DNA of 64,000 bases from Thermotoga maritima MSB8 (GTDB lineage: Bacteria; Thermotogota; Thermotogae; Thermotogales; Thermotogaceae): NCBI RefSeq assembly GCF_000008545.1, contig NC_000853.1, positions 634,465-698,464 on the forward strand, read 5' to 3'. Below the pieces are notes generated by a model. That model searched no databases. It saw only the letters and a list, made by a program, of their open reading frames with translations, and was not told where the DNA came from. The first letter of the stretch is position 1, and the number at the start of each line of letters is the position of its first letter. The position numbers and the translations under genes are program-made. Below, piece by piece: positions 16,601 to 24,537 of the stretch.

Positions 16601-17480
16601 TCTCACGAGCTACAGCATCCGCTATGATGTTGGCGATAGTCTGGCTCTTGCCGGTACCAGGAGGACCATGGATAACCACATTTTCTCCTTCTCTTACCAT
16701 TTCTAGAATTTTTCGCTGACTCGAATCGGCTCTCAGAATAGGTACCAGAGGTACGGAGGACACAGACTCAGTACTGCTTTTGGAAAGAGATAGTACACCT
16801 GAGAAGGCATTTATTAAAGGATGTGTCAGCGCTTCCGTATTTTGCATCATCTTCCCCAGATCGCTGTACAGAACGAACATTTCCGGATTCAATGATATGA
16901 TCCAACATTGAGGAATCACTTTCCAGATGGTGAATTGAGTCTTTAAATTTCCCAGATGTTCGATTATTTCATTAAAGTTTTTGGAATCAATCTCTTCTAT
17001 CTGTGGTAAGGGAAGATCGTATTTCTCGCGAAATAGTAACTCCAAAACTGGATTAAATTGAATTCCTTCTCCAAAGAAGTTGATCCTGGATACCTGGTTT
17101 GTGTGTTTGTTCTTTTCAAATTCGCAGGGGACCATCACTACAGGAGCCGACAGGTATGGTGTTTTAAAACCAGGATCATTCCATTTGAGGACTCCAAAGG
17201 TCATGAACAGTGTTACAACCCCTTTTTCTTCAATAGAAAGTTTTGAAAGGGAATATAATCTGCTTATTTTTCTTACAATTTCCTCTTCGGTGCCTTCAAA
17301 ATTTATTTCCCCAGGTTTTTCAAGAATGTATCTATCGGTTGTTAAATCATATTTGAAAACGGGAAGTTTTAATCCCCTTTTGACCAGCAAGTCGAAAAGG
17401 TCTGTCATCTCTGAATCCTTGATTAAAAGTTTCGATACCCGAGCACGATCTACTGCCAGCAAGGGATTTGACAAACTCAA
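13611..17480 (-). CDS. DUF4011-type superfamily 1 helicase fused to a MTES_1575/Vsr-like nuclease
   Basis: A 1,289-residue protein. An N-terminal DUF4011-like region is followed by Walker A HGPPGTGKSQT (near 270), a long coiled-coil insertion (~330-850), Walker B IFDEASQL (near 893), GDPKQLPPT and the late SF1 motifs (VQGDERDTIIIS, NVLITRAR). The last ~110 residues match a REase of the MTES_1575 type (GIEDPEDPGRYKIGI, then ESLGWKLKRLW). Such proteins recur in defence islands. TTG 17480 is the first canonical start, but the family hallmark WRERLLNLSLSN begins upstream: the frame stays open to about 17582 without ATG, GTG or TTG, so the true start is a rare codon or was lost. The nuclease lacks the usual Glu before the HDG Asp. 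Confidence 0.75.
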   Translation of the reverse strand: MSLSNPLLAVDRARVSKLLIKDSEMTDLFDLLVKRGLKLPVFKYDLTTDRYILEKPGEINFEGTEEEIVRKISRLYSLSKLSIEEKGVVTLFMTFGVLKWNDPGFKTPYLSAPVVMVPCEFEKNKHTNQVSRINFFGEGIQFNPVLELLFREKYDLPLPQIEEIDSKNFNEIIEHLGNLKTQFTIWKVIPQCWIISLNPEMFVLYSDLGKMMQNTEALTHPLINAFSGVLSLSKSSTESVSSVPLVPILRADSSQRKILEMVREGENVVIHGPPGTGKSQTIANIIADAVAREKTVLFVSAKKAALDVVYNRLKNAGLGRFCLEIHSTRKSKQELMFDLKRTIDLLQNFQDVEQPADLLKQFEHLKNNLNNLLNSLHRTDHPLGMSIYDAISRLEGLKDYPVIHSLHLSSIAEISKERFEKILQLMEKLEQLADVYNESQHPWKGFKFSENILSYPLKVIEMLEYVKMNLKNMKQMLEKAGFTDIGNLRFEDFQKILYLLKSLKNVDVLPGRWFQVEIEELSTLREIVEILRKRKVLMKKYFQHTEKSIEEMTEILQPVERFSRSWLRILNPSYWKWKKFVNRNLRYPHNFEEIQRLYEISKNLIDTEIKYNDLKEKIPDQEFSFDEYRTKELEEIDFALIKLDIALKIRKKLPIKIIKNDLILTRVSKDLISRAIEILEDTQLKKYMEDLNRLWPDGFVGEKTLQTAPVDELIRKIDHLIANESKLHEWIQLQETLESLEKMELKTFIRSVEKEHVKNIRRIFEKSFYKQWIDNVCTLDKNLRDFSSERYEQDILTLEKAEEALRKRWVQYVKSLLAKKFRTILADTNHSQQIRILMRETQKKRRHKPIRKFLLEISDILRFVKPCILMSPLSVSSFLDLDKFINYFDIVIFDEASQLRTPEAISAVVRGKQIIVAGDPKQLPPTNFFKSYYELEDDEDEREPLDSFLDECIALPRVFKQGYLRWHYRSRDERLIAFSNHYFYGENPLITFPSPKYRNSDQGIKLVYVENGTWDRAGKRVNTMEALKVVDIVIEHFQKHPDRSIGVVTMNTSQSDLIENLLQRRLMEYPHLMDVIFKESNEPFFIKSLENVQGDERDTIIISIGYARTPSGELFYNFGPLNNEGGWRRLNVLITRARYQIILVTSLRSEDLSRANSENKGVAALRNYLKYAEQNCKLEFCRSYGESDDIIPTSIARQLNNIGFLTDTNIGMGLCQVSVGIEDPEDPGRYKIGIIHDGKNHAMIQDVIDREVLKFKVLESLGWKLKRLWTIEWYRDPEKVLKNIIEHLK

Positions 17481-17620
17481 ATTTAACAGCCGTTCTCTCC
17501 ATCTTTGAATCTGATCGAGAACCTTTTCTGTTACCCCAAACCTATCCCTCCATACTTTATTTAAGATTCTATCATGAAGCTTTTATTCCCCTTTTTGAAA
17601 ACAATCCTCTGATCGTTGTC

Positions 17621-18814
17621 TTACGATTTCAGTACCACCCGTTTGTGCACATCTATTTCCTTTTCCACTATATTCCTCCAGGTGAATCCTTTCGCTCTTT
17701 CCAGGATTCTGTTTACATCGTATCCTTCATTCAAAACCTCAACCACTCTTCTTGCGAATCTTTCTTCGAATTGATCTCCTTCCTCGACAACGTACTCTGG
17801 AAAACCTATTGCTTCTGGAATTCCTCTGTTGCTACTTCCAATCACACATGTACCGCAGGCCTGTGCCTCGAGAATGACACAGGGCCATCCTTCATTTCTG
17901 CTTGGCAATACCATCACGTCCATTGCGTTCATGTACTTTGCCACATCTTTCTGTGGAAGTCTTCCTGTGAAGATGATGTTCAAGCCTTTCGTTTCTTTTT
18001 CGATCTTTTTTCTCAACGGCCCATCTCCAACTATGATGAAGAACGTTTCTGGTATCTCTTTTGCAATGAGATGGAATATCTCTCCCAGTTTATCTGCTCG
18101 CTTTATCGGTATGAGGTTTCCTACAAAGCCCACGTACTTGTAGCCTTCTCTGTGTATTCCAAGTTCTTTTCTTACAGCTTCTTTGTCCATGGGTTTGAAT
18201 ATCGTCTCATCGTAGCCGTTTGGAATCACAACAGCGTTTTTGCCGGAAAATCCTAAAGATTTTGCTTTTTCAAGAAGCGCCTTACTAACAAATATCGTTG
18301 CCGATGCGCTTTCAAGGATGGAGACGTATATCTCTTTTCTGTGTGGCATGAAAAGATTAACATCACTTCCGTGTAAGGTGACAATGAAAGGTTTTCTGTA
18401 CTTTTCTGCTAAGATCTTTGCTGTCAAACCTGCTGGAACACTGTACATACCGTGAGCGTGTATCAGATCGTACTCATTAAGATTGAAAGCTTCTTCGATC
18501 ATTTTCTTATATTCTTTGCAAAGTACTGTGAAGTAGTTGCGAAGAAGTCCATATTTAATGAGTCTTAGTAGATTTATTTCAATGGATACTGGATAAAATT
18601 TTACATTCTCGACCTCTTCTAAAGTTTTCTTGTTACTGTGACCTCGTAATAATTTTTCTAATAACGACGCAATTTTGCTATTGTGATGTCCTAATGAAAT
18701 AGTATCGAGGTTTACATTGAAAGATTTATAGTGCCTCAATCTTTGAACAACAAAGATACCTGAATTTGAATTATTGTTCAAAGGGAAAAGATTGGTGATG
18801 ATAAGAACTTTCAT
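17621..18814 (-). CDS. Glycosyltransferase, GT4
   Basis: A 397-residue GT-B enzyme of family 4. The N-terminal acceptor domain begins KVLIITNLFPLNNNSNSG and has HAHGMYSVPAG and TLHGSD. The donor domain has GFVGNLIPIKRADKL, VGDGPLRKKIEK and the E-x(7)-E region (RNEGWPCVILEAQACG). It adds a sugar to the lipid-linked repeat unit at the cytoplasmic membrane. It is the last gene of the minus-strand polysaccharide cluster. Its C-terminal half is a close paralogue of the gene at 23376-24422, including a 110-base stretch of identical DNA (17832-17941). Confidence 0.85.
   Translation of the reverse strand: MKVLIITNLFPLNNNSNSGIFVVQRLRHYKSFNVNLDTISLGHHNSKIASLLEKLLRGHSNKKTLEEVENVKFYPVSIEINLLRLIKYGLLRNYFTVLCKEYKKMIEEAFNLNEYDLIHAHGMYSVPAGLTAKILAEKYRKPFIVTLHGSDVNLFMPHRKEIYVSILESASATIFVSKALLEKAKSLGFSGKNAVVIPNGYDETIFKPMDKEAVRKELGIHREGYKYVGFVGNLIPIKRADKLGEIFHLIAKEIPETFFIIVGDGPLRKKIEKETKGLNIIFTGRLPQKDVAKYMNAMDVMVLPSRNEGWPCVILEAQACGTCVIGSSNRGIPEAIGFPEYVVEEGDQFEERFARRVVEVLNEGYDVNRILERAKGFTWRNIVEKEIDVHKRVVLKS
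17832..17941 (+). repeat. 110-bp block identical to 23596-23705
   Basis: Every base matches the copy at 23596-23705, in the same orientation. It encodes the donor-site segment around PSRNEGWPCVILEAQ in two GT4 genes. The flanks differ clearly, which points to recent gene conversion or recombination. Confidence 0.85.
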
Positions 18815-18930
18815 GTGAAGTACCCCCAGAAGTTCCTAATCTTTGTAATTAAACATTTAACACTTTAAAGTATTCTACCAGATTTGTGTGAAAAACGACG
18901 GATTCGAACGAAATATGTGGTAACCAAAAC

Positions 18931-20370
18931 TCATTTGCGGTGAAAGGTGGTTTTCAAAAATTCTACACCGATGGACACTACTTTAAGGAATTCACTTTTG
19001 TAGGCAAAGATTGTGACAAAGACACCAAAAACAGATGAAAGAACAGGCAAGAGCAGATTCTGGGAGAATGTATGCAACACTGCCGAGAAGACAAAGAGTG
19101 ATACAAGACAGTAGACTTTCTTCAGATCGTATGGAACAGGGTACAACTTTTTGGACACACTCGACTCGATAGCAAACACGATTATGAAAGATAGCCCCGT
19201 AGAAACAGCAGCTCCTTTGGCTCCAAGTGTGGGAACAAGAAGGAAATTCCCAGCAAGATTGAACAAAGCAGCTGCACCATCGCTCACGATGAACCAGTAG
19301 GTTTTCTTGGAAAAATCGATTCCCCTTGCGACAACAATGGCCATGGTTATCATCACAGGGTTTAATATCAGAAATGGAGAAATTGCCGCGGCTGGGCGGT
19401 AGGATCTTGCGAGCAGAAGGAAAATAACGTCCTTGAAGGAAAGAAGAAGAAAACCAGCGGAAAAGACAAGAAAGGCCATGTAGTCAAGAGCTCTTTTGAA
19501 GATCATTTTGTCTTCAGGATTTTTCTCGTACTGTTCGTATGCGAAAGGGTACCAGAGTGTGGAAAAACCAGTTGTAAGCAAGCTCATCGCTGAAACAATC
19601 TTGAATGCTGCAGAGTACAAACCGATATCAGAAAAACTCGTGTAAAGTCGAAGAACAAATCTGTCTATCCAGTTTAGAAGCCACAAAAGAAGACCTGAGA
19701 AAACGAAAGGATATCCATACTTTATGACCTCAAAAACGAGTTTTTTGTCTATTTTTACAGGAAACCAATAGGACCTTTCAAAGAGCATACCGACAGCAAG
19801 TGCCACAACGTTTGAGAAAAGCTGTGCGTAAAGCAAAGTGTAAAAATCACGGCTCACAAGTAAAGCGTAGAGAACAATAAAACCCATCTGACTCAAAGAC
19901 TGAATTACCTGAATCGCAGAGAAAAGAATGGCTCTTCCCTTGGACCTTACGAGGTTCAAATTGAAGGTTTGGAAAATTCCTGTTATGAGCGTTGCGATCA
20001 AAATGACATGAGCTTTTGAATCAGGTGTTCCTACCAGAAATGTGTTTATGGAAGATCTGAAAATGAAAACAACAAGACTAAGCAAGATACTCAAAAGAAC
20101 CGGTGGCATCACACTGCTCCACAAGAGAACTGGTTTTTCCTCTTCTGACTTTTGTGGAAAGAATCTGAGGAAAGAATTTGGAGTTCCAAGGAGGGCTACA
20201 AGAAGAAGGATGGAATACACTGTGGAGAACATGGTGGCTTTCCCAAACTCTTCGGGATTGATCATCCAGGTTGTGATGGGCGTGGTGAAGAAAGAAATGA
20301 GCGCTCTGAACCAAGTTCCAAGAGAAAAGGAGATGTATTTTTTCAAAAGATCTCGTTCGTTGGGAGTCAT
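18931..20370 (-). CDS. Wzx-type polysaccharide flippase (MOP superfamily)
   Basis: A 479-residue integral membrane protein with about 12-14 predicted helices, starting TPNERDLLKKYISFSLGTWF, of the oligosaccharide flippase branch of the MOP superfamily. It would move lipid-linked repeat units to the outer face of the membrane. The start is ATG 20370: AGGAGG lies six bases upstream, whereas the longer frame to 20409 places that site inside the gene. It sits between the GT2 pseudogene upstream and the terminal GT4 gene, as part of a Wzx/Wzy system with the polymerase at 29100-30356. Confidence 0.85.
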   Translation of the reverse strand: MTPNERDLLKKYISFSLGTWFRALISFFTTPITTWMINPEEFGKATMFSTVYSILLLVALLGTPNSFLRFFPQKSEEEKPVLLWSSVMPPVLLSILLSLVVFIFRSSINTFLVGTPDSKAHVILIATLITGIFQTFNLNLVRSKGRAILFSAIQVIQSLSQMGFIVLYALLVSRDFYTLLYAQLFSNVVALAVGMLFERSYWFPVKIDKKLVFEVIKYGYPFVFSGLLLWLLNWIDRFVLRLYTSFSDIGLYSAAFKIVSAMSLLTTGFSTLWYPFAYEQYEKNPEDKMIFKRALDYMAFLVFSAGFLLLSFKDVIFLLLARSYRPAAAISPFLILNPVMITMAIVVARGIDFSKKTYWFIVSDGAAALFNLAGNFLLVPTLGAKGAAVSTGLSFIIVFAIESSVSKKLYPVPYDLKKVYCLVSLFVFSAVLHTFSQNLLLPVLSSVFGVFVTIFAYKSEFLKVVSIGVEFLKTTFHRK

Positions 20371-20478
20371 AGGGATCCTCCTTGCTTGGTATTGAAATTT
20401 ATTTCTCACTTATCGTGATGTGTCCTTGTCTATGCTCGCTGAGAAAAAACTTCACAATTCTCTGCTCTTTGATCATCA

Positions 20479-21573
20479 TCAATATTCTGGAGTTTTATCT
20501 CTCATGAGTTTTTTTATAAGCCTCCTGCACGCAGCTTTGAGTCTTGAAAGATGAAGCCAGATGGTAAGGAAAACGCGAGGAGAAAACCTAAACAATGAAA
20601 AGTAGACTCTGTCCTTTTTGGTGACCTTTGAAACCAGTCTCGTTATAGATCTGGCATCTCTTACCACCATCTGGAACAACCCGGGATGATGTTGCTCTAG
20701 CCCTTTTAGAAATTCCTTGATCGGAGATTTTTTTGAGTTTCTCAGCTGGAAAAAGACTAAGCCCAGAAAGTTGAAAATTGACCACTCAAGAACAGCTTGT
20801 AGTAACTCGCTCGTGGGTTCATCATCCGAGATCAATTCTTTCTGTTTTTCATAAAGTTGCTTGAGAGCAGGGTAGAAATCGAACTGCCTGAAATTGATGG
20901 TCTTAGTCAATGAAGCGGGACGCTGAACGTAGTACGACAACGTTTTACTAATCGCAAGCACTTTGGGATTCTTCAAAAGAACCCTCCATTCAAATTCAAG
21001 GTCCTCACCAGTGTAATATTTTTCAGCATAAAGGAAATCGTTCTGACTCAGAAAGTGTCGCGAATATGCAGCGCTGCCAGTCCACACCCACAACTGCTTT
21101 TCAATTAGGATTTTTCGAAGAATGGCAATCCCATCCAGTAAATCATACGAATCGGTAAGCCTCCATGGGAACTGCCAGCTCAGTGCAGAACCTGATTCGT
21201 CAACCACTAAAAAATTCCAACAGAAGACATCTGCCTGGGCTATGGACAAGGCTTTTTTCAATTCTTCAACCAAAATCGGGGCTACATAGTCGTCCCCATC
21301 GAGGAAGATCACGTACTGTCCCTGTGCTTCTTTCAATCCTCTGTTTCTCGCTGAACTTGGGCCACCGTTTTCTTTTGTGATGACTTTGTAGTTGCTAAAA
21401 CCGCTGTTGGAAAGTACTTCATAAGCACTTCTTTCGTTCGATCTGTGGAACCATCGTTAACAACTATTATTTCCAGATCCATATCTGTCTGCAAAAGTAC
21501 GCTCTGTTAAAGCCCTGACTATGTATTTTTCCACATTATAAGCGGGTATTATGAAACTCGCAAACACATCCAT
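20479..21573 (-). pseudogene. Family 2 glycosyltransferase broken by two compensating frameshifts
   Basis: From ATG 21573 the frame reads FASFIIPAYNVEKYIVRAL, the usual GT2 N-terminus, then shifts near 21500. In the +1 frame it continues LLQTDMDLEIIVVNDGSTDR (nucleotide site). Near 21435-21445 it returns to the original frame (SNSGFSNYKVITKENGG, then SARNRG and the catalytic FLDGDDYV) and runs to the stop at 20479. Read straight through, a TAA stops the protein at about residue 38. Translation from inside (21336) would give 285 residues lacking the nucleotide-binding strand. Either a recent pseudogene or two sequence errors about 60 bases apart. Confidence 0.8.
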
Positions 21574-21675
21574 TGCCATCCTTCGTAATTACTTCCGGAC
21601 CAATCTGAGTGATGGGAAAGTTCCGAAAGCACTGAATATAACTGGTAATGAAAAATTCTACCACTCCTACAGACT

Positions 21676-22842
21676 TCAGAGAACATTTCCCTTAATGCGA
21701 AACTTCTTAGACCCTTTCTTTTTCTCCAAAAGCTCAAGATACAGTTTCTCATATTCTCTGACGGTTCTTCTGATATCGAACCTTTCCGCTACTAACTTCC
21801 TTCCATAATCCGACAGTTCAGCGCGTTTTTTCTCATCTCTTGCAAGCTCAACAATCGCTTTTGCAAGCGCATCCACATCTTTCGGAGGAACGAGTATTCC
21901 AGCTCTTCCTCCTTCAAGAATTTCTGGTATTCCCCCAATGGCCGTCGCTATCACTGGAAGTCCAGCCGCCATTGCTTCCGCCACTACCAATCCGAACCCC
22001 TCGTAGTCAGAGCTCAGCACAAATATATCAGCCTGTGAAAGCAACTCTGGTACGTCTGATCTTACACCGAAGAACTTGACCTTCTCTTCCAAACCAAGCT
22101 GTTTGACAAGTTCTTCTATGTCTCTTCTCAGCTCTCCATCACCTACGAGCCACAACTCAAGGTTTGGACAAGACTGGACAGCTTTGCTGAAGGCACGAAC
22201 CAAAAGTGCGTGGTTCTTTTCCCTTGAGAGCCTTGCGACATTAATCAGTATGGTTTTATCCCTATCCACTCTTTTCGGTTGATCGATCGAGAATTTTTGC
22301 ACATCTATTCCGTTATAGATGACTGGCGTTGAAATTTTACGACCGTATAGCTTCTTGACACTTTCTGCCACTTCTTGTGAAATGCTCACTGGTACAAAGC
22401 CGAAGAACTTGAAAGCGATTCTATTGAAAAACCTTGTTATACCTTTTGCATCTTTTTCTGCAACAGTATGAATTGTATGGACTTTGACGGGTATGCGACA
22501 GAGTAAAGCTGGTATTAGGGCAATTCTAAGAGCAGAGAGGTGGGAATGTATGATGTCTGGCCTGATCTCACGGAGCAGGTTATATGTTCTTCTCATATTC
22601 TTAATAGCTCTCAGTAATCGTCTAATTACTTTGGAGGGAGCGATCGCCTCGTAATCAAGTACAATCGTGTAAACCTGGTAACCTTTACTTGTAAGCTTTT
22701 CAACTAAAAAACTGTCCGTTCCTGTTATTCTCATGACAGCTACGTCAAACCGGGATCGATCAGCAAATTCAACCATGTCCGAGACTAACTTCTCGGCCCC
22801 TCCAACTGCTAAACTAGGAATGATGTGAAGTACTTTGATCAT
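21676..22842 (-). CDS. Glycosyltransferase, GT4
   Basis: A 388-residue GT-B enzyme. The acceptor domain begins KVLHIIPSLAVGGAEKLV, a typical GT4 glycine loop. The donor domain has INVARLSREKNHALLVRAF, VGDGELRRDIE, FFGVRSDVPELLSQADIFVLSS and the E-x(7)-E motif in EGFGLVVAEAMAAGLPVIAT. It acts in repeat-unit assembly. Its N-terminal segment is closely matched by the broken fragment at 22931-23170, so this locus was once duplicated. The spacing of its ribosome site is loose. Confidence 0.85.
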   Translation of the reverse strand: MIKVLHIIPSLAVGGAEKLVSDMVEFADRSRFDVAVMRITGTDSFLVEKLTSKGYQVYTIVLDYEAIAPSKVIRRLLRAIKNMRRTYNLLREIRPDIIHSHLSALRIALIPALLCRIPVKVHTIHTVAEKDAKGITRFFNRIAFKFFGFVPVSISQEVAESVKKLYGRKISTPVIYNGIDVQKFSIDQPKRVDRDKTILINVARLSREKNHALLVRAFSKAVQSCPNLELWLVGDGELRRDIEELVKQLGLEEKVKFFGVRSDVPELLSQADIFVLSSDYEGFGLVVAEAMAAGLPVIATAIGGIPEILEGGRAGILVPPKDVDALAKAIVELARDEKKRAELSDYGRKLVAERFDIRRTVREYEKLYLELLEKKKGSKKFRIKGNVL

Positions 22843-23375
22843 AATTCAGTTTTCACCTTCCTTTCTAGCTCTATCGCCCTAAGACTTGTTCCATACCCAC
22901 GTTTGAACGTACCCAACACGAATGGCGTTTCTACCTCTCAGTTTCCACGCATTCGGATAGTGTCATATCGGTTGTGTAAACCTTGATACTTGTTTCAGTG
23001 AGCATCTCTTCCTCTGGCCAGTACGTGTCCTGGATGACATTTAGCACGCTGACTTCAAATTTCGATCGATCTGAGAACCCTGCCAGATCAGTCACTAACT
23101 TTTCGACACCACCTGCGGCAGGGGAACCACACGGAACAATTTTATCATCCCGACTGCTTCCCGCTGTCATCCTGCGGAAGAACCGTTTCGATCTTCTTAC
23201 TCCAGTACCGGATCACGGATGAAAGGTATTTCTTGATCCTTTATAAGCGGGAATTACGAAGCTTACGAACATGCATCCAACACTTCCTTCTTCTCTTTAG
23301 TTACTGATATCTCTCCCGCGAACTCATTTTACTTAAGACTCAACCAGAAGACTCTTTTGCTCTTAGAACAACCGT
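22843..23375 (-). pseudogene. Graveyard of GT4 and GT2 fragments (533 bases)
   Basis: A frame at 22931-23170 reads GGVEKLVTDLAGFSDRSKF, the first ~60 residues of a GT4 protein like the gene at 21676-22842, then stops. Upstream on the minus strand, near 23220-23275, an ATG frame reads FVSFVIPAYKGS, the N-terminus of a GT2 protein, and ends within 18 codons. Neither fragment has a catalytic region. They look like the ends of two deleted glycosyltransferase genes, left by recombination. Confidence 0.65.
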
Positions 23376-24422
23376 TCAATCACGCCGAAAGGCCTGTATA
23401 ATTTGTTCGTAAAGCTCGGTCTCTCTTTCGACGACCTTCACCCATGTGAATCCTTTTGCCCTCTCCATGAGCCTGTTCATATCGTATCCTTCTCTTAAAA
23501 CCTCAACCACTCTTTTCCCAAACCTCTCTTCAAATTTATCTCCTTCCTGAACAACGTACTTTTCGAATCCTATTGCTTCTGGTATCCCACCATTACTACT
23601 TCCAATCACACATGTACCGCAGGCCTGTGCCTCGAGAATGACACAGGGCCATCCTTCATTTCTGCTTGGCAATACCATCACGTCCATTGCGTTCATGTAC
23701 TTTGCAACTTCCACCTGCGGCACCCTTCCAGCAAAGACAACATCGAGCCCTTTCATCTCTTTCAGTATTTTATCTCTCAATGCCCCATCTCCAACGATCA
23801 GAAATCTTGTGTTTGGAAGTTCTTTTGCTATTTTTCTAAATATCTCAGGCAGTTTATCTGCCCTTTTTATGGGTATCAGATTTCCGACAAAACCCACGTA
23901 GTGTGTGTTTTCTTTGTATATTCCAAGTTCTTTTCTCACGGTGTTTTTGTCCATGGGTTTGAACACATCCGGGTCGTACCCGTTTGGTATCACAGTTGCG
24001 TTTTGACCAGAATAGCCAAAAGATTTTGCCTTCTCAAGAAGTGCTCTGCTTACAAAGATGCATCTTGCGGCGTTTTCTAGAGTTTCCAGGTATATATCTC
24101 TCACATCTAATGGTTCTTTGAAAATAGATAATTTTAACTTCAACCTTCTTAATTCAAGCAAAACATAAGCAATAATCGCCACATCGCTAGTGGATAAAAC
24201 GAAGAAAATGTTTGGTTCTCTAATCAGAAATAGACTTCCCAGCACCACTAGTTTATGTTTTCTGAATAAGGCATACTGCATTATAACTAAAAACGTTACA
24301 ACTACCCCATAAAGCGTTCTGATGAGAGGAGGTTGCTCCGAATATTTTAATTCTAGTAACAAAACAGACATAACCATAATCAATAAATGTCCTATTCTTT
24401 CTTTTATCTTTGTCGTGTTCAT
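23376..24422 (-). CDS. Chimeric gene: membrane protein N-terminus joined to a GT4 donor domain
   Basis: A 348-residue product. Residues ~1-105 hold three to four hydrophobic segments (LLIMVMSVLLLELKY, VVVTFLVIMQYALF, VLGSLFLI, IFFVLSTSDVAIIAYVLLEL) like the start of an O-antigen polymerase. From about residue 112 (ETLENAARCIFVSRALLEKA) the sequence follows the donor half of the GT4 gene at 17621-18814. The GT4 acceptor domain is absent, so normal transferase activity is unlikely. The start is ATG 24422, with two TTG codons just upstream and AGGAGG nearby. The open frame suggests that the fusion is recent or still tolerated. Confidence 0.75.
   Translation of the reverse strand: MNTTKIKERIGHLLIMVMSVLLLELKYSEQPPLIRTLYGVVVTFLVIMQYALFRKHKLVVLGSLFLIREPNIFFVLSTSDVAIIAYVLLELRRLKLKLSIFKEPLDVRDIYLETLENAARCIFVSRALLEKAKSFGYSGQNATVIPNGYDPDVFKPMDKNTVRKELGIYKENTHYVGFVGNLIPIKRADKLPEIFRKIAKELPNTRFLIVGDGALRDKILKEMKGLDVVFAGRVPQVEVAKYMNAMDVMVLPSRNEGWPCVILEAQACGTCVIGSSNGGIPEAIGFEKYVVQEGDKFEERFGKRVVEVLREGYDMNRLMERAKGFTWVKVVERETELYEQIIQAFRRD
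23596..23705 (+). repeat. 110-bp block identical to 17832-17941
   Basis: This is the second copy of the identical segment inside the chimeric gene, in the same orientation as the first, about 5.8 kb away. It is a likely crossover or conversion tract. Confidence 0.85.
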
Positions 24423-24537
24423 CAACAAAATCTCCTCCTGTAAAAAGATTCCAATCAGGGAAGTAACATCGTAGTTTTTCGATATTATAAAAGTTCTTTA
24501 TCTTGAAATTAATGAAGTGTTAGAGTGTGAATTCTTA

